Assembly: GCA_021776245.1 (NCBI GenBank)
Contig: JAJFGF010000043.1
Location: 1-40,145, forward strand
DNA from: Hyphococcus sp.
GTDB taxonomy: Bacteria; Pseudomonadota; Alphaproteobacteria; Caulobacterales; Parvularculaceae
Length of the DNA stretch: 40,145 nucleotides
Reading direction: 5' to 3'
Part shown: positions 36,042 to 40,145 of the stretch, piece by piece
Numbering within the stretch: the stretch's first letter is position 1
How the letters are laid out: each line of letters begins with the position of its first letter
Notes under the pieces: generated by a model
Database searches by the model: none
What the model was told of the DNA's origin: nothing
What the model saw: the letters and a program-made list of their open reading frames with translations, nothing else
Made by a program: the position numbers and the translations under genes

Positions 36042-36382
36042 TGGCGAAACAATACCGGCCCTATGATGAGTATCTCAAGCGCGCCCAAACCCTGCTGAGC
36101 GCTTATAGGGAAAATATTGTTTTCAAGCCCGTGTTCGGGGCGGCGGCGGCATATAGCGACGGCGCGATCTTCATGACCGTTGGCATGTTTGGCGTTGCGC
36201 TTAAATTACCCGTGGAACAATCTGCGCATTTGATGGCGGAAAAAGACGGTGCTCCGCTGAAATATTTCGAAAAAGGTTATGTCAAAAAGGGTTATGTGGT
36301 TCTTTCCGATGCGACGCTGGCGGACGCCAAAGCCCTCAGGGCATTGATTGTGCAAAGCATGGAATATTGTCGGCAGTCTTAA
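36041..36382 (+). CDS. TfoX N-terminal-domain protein
   Basis: A 113-residue protein starting at ATG 36041, overlapping the kinase stop by one base. It resembles the TfoX/Sxy N-terminal domain: PVFGAAAAYSDGAIFMTVGMFGVALKLP near residues 28-55 and YFEKGYVKKGYVVLSDATL near 70-90. In gammaproteobacteria TfoX promotes competence gene expression, but stand-alone N-terminal-domain proteins elsewhere are of unknown function. Its last four bases overlap the end of the convergent antiporter gene. Confidence 0.78.
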   Translation: MAKQYRPYDEYLKRAQTLLSAYRENIVFKPVFGAAAAYSDGAIFMTVGMFGVALKLPVEQSAHLMAEKDGAPLKYFEKGYVKKGYVVLSDATLADAKALRALIVQSMEYCRQS

Positions 36383-37587
36383 TTTGCGAATAATGCGCGC
36401 TTCTTCGCTACGGCAGTTTCTTTGAGGAAGGTTTTGACCAGCGGCCGGGCGGTAAGCCGCGCCGCGATAACGCCAAAGGCGATGGCAAGGGCGCCGACGG
36501 TAAGAACGGCGTCCTGGGCGACAATTGACGTTGCGTCGAATAGTGAAATCAAAAATAGCGCGGATGCCGCTCCCGGGGCGCCGCCAAACCAGGCAAGGAA
36601 CATCTGACTTTCTTTTGGCAGCGTGGTTTTCTTCAGTGAGGCGAGCCTTGGTCCGGCGCGCATCACGGTAACGGCGGCGAGGGCAAATACGATTGACAAA
36701 AGATCCGCCTGCAGGATTCTCGGGGCCAGCAAAACGCCAAACGCGAAATAGGCAATCGGCGCCACATTGCGCTCGATAAGCCGTCGCAGGCGCACACGGG
36801 TAGTGACCAGCGAGTTTGACTGTTCGCCCCAAAGGAGGCCTGCGGCTGCCGCCGCGATTACTGGATGTGCGCCGAGAATTGGCGCCAGCAGGAACGCGGT
36901 CGCGCCCGCCAAAATTGGCAGAAAGCCGGTTTTCTGCGCAGTTTTGAATCGGTTGCCGAAAACCGCCGCCGCGAGGCCAAGGCATCCGCCGAGGGCGAAA
37001 CCGATCAAGAGGCCTCTGCTCGCTTCAAAGAGCGGCGTCACTAATGGCATTCCCTGGGGCGCGGCACTGGCGGTCGCCTCAAGCAAAATGGCGACTGGCA
37101 GGCCAAGAGCAAGAATTGCCGCGCTCTCAAGCCGGACGGCCGCCTTGATAGTGGCGTGCGCTGGCGCATCGGTCACCGCCCGCCGGTCGAACGCGGCGCC
37201 ATTAAGGGTCAGCGCGCCGGCCAGCAGCATTGCAGCGCTCAGGGGCAGTTGCGGTACAAGAATAAAAGCGGCGAGTCCGCAAACGATCAAAAACAGCGGG
37301 GCGCCGCCAATCGTTAGCCGGAAAGACGCGGGGCAGACACTGGCCAGACGTGAGACGCGGAATTGGCATGCTGCGGCAAAAGCCAACGCTGCAAGCAATG
37401 CGTCGGCGCCTGCGGCAACCCATTCCGACGGCATAAAGGGGCCGCCGAAGACGCGGTAAACCAACGATGCGCCAGCCCCGGCAGCCAGCATCAACGCCGG
37501 CGCGCGTGCGGCGGCGCTGACGATTTTCGCCTTGGTCAGAATCCAGAATGTAACGGCGCATAAAGCCGCCGCGATTACAAAAGCCAT
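36379..37587 (-). CDS. CPA-type cation:proton antiporter-like membrane protein, degenerate
   Basis: A 402-residue protein with about 12 membrane helices laid out like a Na+/H+ exchanger core. GALTLNGAAFDRRAV (residues 124-138) occupies the place of the TDP-containing helix, and AVRLESAAILALGLPVAIL (150-168) that of the ES-x-x-ND helix. WFGGAPGAASALFLISL (near 340) resembles the late G-R-G segment. The ion-binding Asp residues (TDP, ND) are not seen, and the C-terminal regulatory domain is absent. It may have lost transport activity or changed substrate. There is a long AT-rich gap upstream. Confidence 0.65.
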   Translation of the reverse strand: MAFVIAAALCAVTFWILTKAKIVSAAARAPALMLAAGAGASLVYRVFGGPFMPSEWVAAGADALLAALAFAAACQFRVSRLASVCPASFRLTIGGAPLFLIVCGLAAFILVPQLPLSAAMLLAGALTLNGAAFDRRAVTDAPAHATIKAAVRLESAAILALGLPVAILLEATASAAPQGMPLVTPLFEASRGLLIGFALGGCLGLAAAVFGNRFKTAQKTGFLPILAGATAFLLAPILGAHPVIAAAAAGLLWGEQSNSLVTTRVRLRRLIERNVAPIAYFAFGVLLAPRILQADLLSIVFALAAVTVMRAGPRLASLKKTTLPKESQMFLAWFGGAPGAASALFLISLFDATSIVAQDAVLTVGALAIAFGVIAARLTARPLVKTFLKETAVAKKRALFAN

Positions 37588-37708
37588 ATAGTTTTTATTT
37601 TACCGCTATTGCCAATCGACGCTTTTCATCAGCACCGAATCACTCATTCGCAACCGTGAGTTGATCCGTCGTTAATTGCAAATTGATTTTTGGAGAGGGA
37701 TCAACCGC

Positions 37709-37831
37709 ATGCGGCATATTTTTCGTTGGTTACTTACCTGCGCCCCGGGCCGCGGCGCGCCGTCATTACGATGTTATAATAAAACACACTGGTCGCGCGG
37801 CTTGTGTCGCGTCTGCGGGCGCCTTGATTGA
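37709..37831 (+). CDS. Possible 40-residue Cys-rich small protein (doubtful)
   Basis: An ORF from ATG 37709 with GAGAGGG about 11 bases upstream. Its product starts MRHIFRWLLTCAPGRG and ends LCRVCGRLD, containing four Cys with a terminal C-x-x-C. It overlaps the extended -10 promoter proposed for thiO, there is no homologue I recognise, and codon use gives no clear support. It may simply be leader sequence. Confidence 0.2.
   Translation: MRHIFRWLLTCAPGRGAPSLRCYNKTHWSRGLCRVCGRLD
37772..37780 (+). promoter_or_regulatory. Extended -10 promoter upstream of thiO
   Basis: TGTTATAAT is a perfect extended -10 (TGN-TATAAT). No good -35 is found at 17 bases, as is usual for extended -10 promoters. 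Transcription would start near 37787, leaving a leader of about 150 bases before thiO. Confidence 0.45.
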
Positions 37832-37859
37832 GGAACGCAATACAAAAATCAATACCATC

Positions 37860-37920
37860 GGCGCGGGGTATCTTTCATCGCCGCAGTCACTGACAATCAA
37901 TTCGTAACTATTGCCGCGCC
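37860..37920 (+). other. Inverted repeat in the thiO leader
   Basis: GGCGCGG (37860-37866) and CCGCGCC (37914-37920) can pair over a 47-base loop, closing a structure that ends 18 bases before the first thiO start. It does not match a riboswitch class I know. Confidence 0.3.
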
Positions 37921-37938
37921 GGGTGGTTTAAAAAGGGC

Positions 37939-39105
37939 GTGGCCGGCGCCATTCTCCGGCGGTTTTATAAGAGTATTAATTTGACAAGGACGGGTTTTGA
38001 CATAGCGATCGTTGGCGGAGGGATCATCGGCCTCACGCTTGCGCGCGCCTTGCGAAAGGAACACGCCGATGTAGCGGTTATCGACGCCGGCGCACAGATC
38101 CCGCCCGCCACGAATGCTGCTGCGGGAATGTTAGCGCCTTCCTTTGAAGGCGCCATTGCGTGTGAAGATGCGCTTTACGCATTCGGTGCGCGAAGCTTGG
38201 GCATGTGGCAAGAATTTGCCGCCGATCTACAGGACGAATCGGGATTTTCGATTGACTACCGCGCCGACGGCATTTTGGGCGTTGCGTTTGAAGAGGCGCA
38301 GGCGCGTCGGCTTGCGATGGAAGCTGAGGCGCTCAATGCACGTGGCGGCGCCGTCGAATTACTGAGCGGCAATGAAGCGCGCCGATTGGAACCCGCTTTG
38401 TCAGAAAAAGTCGCCGTCACACTACACGCCAAACATGATGCGCAGGTTGATCCGCGCAAAACAATCCTTGCGTTGCGCGCTGCGCTTGCCGGAAATGTTG
38501 AACAGTTATCGGCTCATCGGGTTGAATGCGCGGTGCGCAACAATTCTGTTTATTCAATTACCCTGGACAACGGCGACTATGTCGAGGCGGTGCGCCTTGT
38601 GATCGCCAGCGGCGCCGCGGCCGGGGCGCTGATCAAGGGTTTGCCGCCGCCGCCGGTCTACCCGGTGAAGGGTGAGGCGGCCGCATTCGCGATGCCAGAG
38701 GGCGATTTTCGGCGCGTGGTTCGAGCGCCCGGCGCTTATCTCTGTCCGAAAATGGGCGGACGGCTGGTCCTCGGGGCGACAGAGCGAGACGGTTGCAGCG
38801 ATTATGAGGTCGATGACGCGGCAATCGCCGCCATGGTTGCAAACGGCGCTGCGGCTGTGCCCGCCATCGCCGGTTACCGTGAGATCGAGCGCTGGGCGGG
38901 GTTGCGACCTGCGACGCCGGACGGCGCGCCAATCCTTGGCCACGACTGCCGTGGGCCTGACGGCGTGTTTCTGGCGCTCGGCCATTACCGCAACGGCATT
39001 TTGCTGGCGCCTGCCAGCGCTGCCGCGCTCGCGGGTGAAATCCTGGGACACGGTCCGGCGGCAGAAATAGCGGCATTCCGGCCTGAACGGTTTGCTCAAG
39101 CGTAA
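37939..39105 (+). CDS. thiO: Glycine oxidase ThiO / FAD-dependent D-amino-acid oxidase family
   Basis: Oxidises glycine to dehydroglycine (iminoacetate) for the thiazole moiety of thiamine in ThiO-type family members. The 388-residue protein starts at GTG 37939; TTG 37981 with AAGAG upstream is an alternative giving 374 residues. The FAD-binding GxGxxG is IVGGGIIG at about 24-31 and TNAAAGMLAP is the second FAD contact. A conserved stretch is GRLVLGATER and the C-terminal RPATPDGAPILGHD ... LALGHYRNGILLAPASA matches ThiO. No thiS, thiG or thiE gene is adjacent, so a broader amine oxidase role cannot be excluded. Confidence 0.82.
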   Translation: MAGAILRRFYKSINLTRTGFDIAIVGGGIIGLTLARALRKEHADVAVIDAGAQIPPATNAAAGMLAPSFEGAIACEDALYAFGARSLGMWQEFAADLQDESGFSIDYRADGILGVAFEEAQARRLAMEAEALNARGGAVELLSGNEARRLEPALSEKVAVTLHAKHDAQVDPRKTILALRAALAGNVEQLSAHRVECAVRNNSVYSITLDNGDYVEAVRLVIASGAAAGALIKGLPPPPVYPVKGEAAAFAMPEGDFRRVVRAPGAYLCPKMGGRLVLGATERDGCSDYEVDDAAIAAMVANGAAAVPAIAGYREIERWAGLRPATPDGAPILGHDCRGPDGVFLALGHYRNGILLAPASAAALAGEILGHGPAAEIAAFRPERFAQA

Positions 39106-39174
39106 TATGGTTAGCGCTTTATTGACGTCTGCGACGCAGGATGGGCCGGGGAGAGCTTCCCTGAAGGCAAAATC

Positions 39175-40011
39175 ATGGTTTCTGAAATCACCGCAGCCCA
39201 TGGAACCCCACAAGTGGTGTCTGCACTCAAGCGCGCCAGCGCATCCACCGGCGCTGGATTTGATTTTTTGATGAAGATGGCGGTGCGCGAAAGCAGCCTC
39301 GATCCATCGGCAAAAGCAGAGACGTCCAGCGCTGCGGGGCTTTTTCAGTTCATCGAGCAGACCTGGCTGGGCGCCGTCAAGCAATATGGCGACCGGCACG
39401 GTCTCGCCGATTTTTCCAAAGACATTACCCGCAATGCATCAGGGAGATTTTCGGTTGCAGATGCTGCGCGCCAGAATGAAATTCTAAATCTGCGTTTTGA
39501 CGCCAGTATTTCCGGCGCGATGGCAGGTGAGCTTTCAAACGCGAACGCGGCCTATCTTCAGTCCAAAATTGGCCGGGCCGCCTCGTCAGCTGACCTTTAT
39601 ACGGCGCATTTTTTGGGGCCGGCTGGCGCCGTGAAGCTGCTATCGGCCGCTGCAAACACTAAAGCCGCCGATATTTTGCCGCAGGCCGCGCGCGCCAACG
39701 CCAATGTGTTTTACGACGGCGCTCGCGCGAAAACCGTTGGCGAGGTCATTGGTTCCATCGCCCATACGATGGGGGCCGCCGCAAAGGCGCATAATGTGGC
39801 GCCGCCGACAGAACAAACAGGCCGGCCGGAAGGTGCATTGAAACCACAACGGCGTTTCGCATTTCAGTCGCCATCTCCGGTGAAAACGCCGACCACGGCC
39901 GCAACGTTTTCGTCGTCTCGTTTTGCGACAATGGCTTATTCAATCATGCAGGCGCTCGATCCGATGCATCTTGCGTCCGGCCGCGATGACAATTCTGCCA
40001 ATAAGCGCTAG
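39175..40011 (+). CDS. Lytic transglycosylase (SLT) domain protein without signal peptide
   Basis: A 278-residue protein. The SLT domain covers about 15-185, with catalytic Glu39 in VRESSLDPSAKAETSSAAGLFQFIEQTW (the ES-x-x-x-x-x-x-S-x-G-x-x-Q pattern). YLQSKIGRAASSADLYTAHFLGPAGAVKLL is a later conserved element. There is no obvious signal peptide, so export must use a specialised route such as the flagellar or pilus apparatus, or none. The C-terminal 80 residues are Pro/Ser/Thr-rich and low-complexity. Its stop codon TAG (40009-40011) lies directly at the putative left end of the IS element, so the C-terminus may have been altered by that insertion. Confidence 0.8.
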   Translation: MVSEITAAHGTPQVVSALKRASASTGAGFDFLMKMAVRESSLDPSAKAETSSAAGLFQFIEQTWLGAVKQYGDRHGLADFSKDITRNASGRFSVADAARQNEILNLRFDASISGAMAGELSNANAAYLQSKIGRAASSADLYTAHFLGPAGAVKLLSAAANTKAADILPQAARANANVFYDGARAKTVGEVIGSIAHTMGAAAKAHNVAPPTEQTGRPEGALKPQRRFAFQSPSPVKTPTTAATFSSSRFATMAYSIMQALDPMHLASGRDDNSANKR

Positions 40012-40145
40012 AGCATTTCGCGTTCGAATAGAGTCGACAGGGATTCCCTGGGCTTGCGAAGTGTGATTCCTGCTTGTCAGGAGGTTCGCCATGCCAAAGA
40101 GCTATTCACTTGATCTTCGCACCCGCGTTCATGCGTTTGTCGAAG
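40009..40145 (+). mobile_element. Left end of an IS630-family insertion sequence, truncated by the window
   Basis: IS630/Tc1-type elements insert at TA and duplicate it. TA at 40009-40010 is followed by GAGCATTTCGCGTTCGAA, which I take as the terminal sequence, and the transposase begins at 40091. In between are a CAGGG-ATT-CCCTG palindrome (40038-40050) and a second GATTCC copy (40065-40070), plausible transposase-binding repeats. The other end and inverted repeat are outside the window. Confidence 0.65.
40091..40145 (+). CDS. IS630-family transposase, N-terminal fragment (continues past the window)
   Basis: The 18 visible residues, MPKSYSLDLRTRVHAFVE, match the start of IS630-family transposases (M-P-x-x-Y-S-x-D-L-R-x-R-V), the beginning of the helix-turn-helix DNA-binding domain. 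A CAGGAGG Shine-Dalgarno lies upstream. The DDE catalytic part is not visible, so intactness cannot be judged. Confidence 0.8.
   Translation, partial: MPKSYSLDLRTRVHAFVE

Larger units (their letters stand above)
37588..37938. other. 351-base intergenic region with long thiO leader
   Basis: The gap between the divergent antiporter and thiO genes holds an extended -10 promoter, a widely spaced GGCGCGG/CCGCGCC inverted repeat and a possible 40-codon ORF. I see no TPP-riboswitch core (CTGAGA plus ACCTGAT segments) and no tRNA. Confidence 0.5.

Noticed and set aside
37683-37907. A 74-codon ORF in the thiO leader
   Set aside because: Composition and context look non-coding, and it covers the extended -10 promoter and inverted repeat.
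37588-37938. TPP riboswitch before thiO
   Set aside because: The conserved CTGAGA and ACCTGAT core segments are not present.

Overview
The window reads as a compact chromosomal segment of an alphaproteobacterium, probably from the Caulobacterales/Parvularculales side of the class. Evidence for this is a circularly permuted (two-piece) tmRNA gene at the left edge, an ApbC/Mrp protein without the CxxC motif, an mreBCD-PBP2-rodA cluster, and a TipN-like polar coiled-coil protein. Base composition is moderately GC-rich, genes are tightly packed with many ATGA/TTGA stop-start overlaps, and almost everything is housekeeping. The only mobile DNA is the beginning of an IS630-type element at the extreme right edge.

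Layout, left to right. 1-300: ssrA on the minus strand with its promoter. 407-2161: a small XRE-type regulator facing a DUF4153 membrane protein. 2286-4077: thyA, an SSAT-like acetyltransferase and folA as an overlapping operon (thymidylate/folate). 4250-6521: a secreted SnoaL-domain protein convergent with the Fe-S carrier ATPase ApbC/Mrp. 6665-10184: hflK-hflC-degP, envelope protein quality control. 10260-11329: an unlisted 39-residue entericidin-type lipopeptide and serB, divergent from miaA (11349). 12363-13916: a small secreted SnoaL-like protein and a TVP38/TMEM64 (VTT) membrane protein. 14081-19646: the rod-shape cluster mreB, mreC, mreD, mrdA (PBP2), rodA.

19652-24647: an Hpt phosphotransfer protein, an NSS/SNF sodium symporter, proline iminopeptidase, a small lipoprotein and an HcaT-like MFS permease. 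24652-26904: a CHASE2 receptor with a degenerate class III cyclase domain. 27067-30518: a four-gene MCE lipid-transport operon (STAS-MlaE, MlaF, MlaD, ABC_trans_aux lipoprotein). 30582-32981: a TipN-like coiled-coil membrane protein. 33184-33990: a single-domain voltage-gated cation channel with a calcium-type filter. 34073-36382: isovaleryl-CoA dehydrogenase, a small protein-kinase-like protein and a TfoX-N protein. 36379-37587: a degenerate CPA-type antiporter. 37588-39105: a long leader and thiO. 39175-40011: a cytoplasmic-looking lytic transglycosylase, then the IS630-type element.

The dominant theme is the cell envelope: wall elongation (Mre/PBP2/RodA), outer-membrane lipid transport (Mla), envelope proteolysis (HflKC, DegP), polarity (TipN-like) and small lipoproteins. 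I see no CRISPR array, prophage, toxin-antitoxin pair or biosynthetic cluster. The most unusual observations are the channel filter TLEGWPD, the catalytically degenerate CHASE2-cyclase and CPA proteins, a predicted Cys/His zinc site in PBP2, the kinase-TfoX pair, and a long leader with an extended -10 promoter before thiO. Functional calls come from motif recognition by eye; no database search was run.
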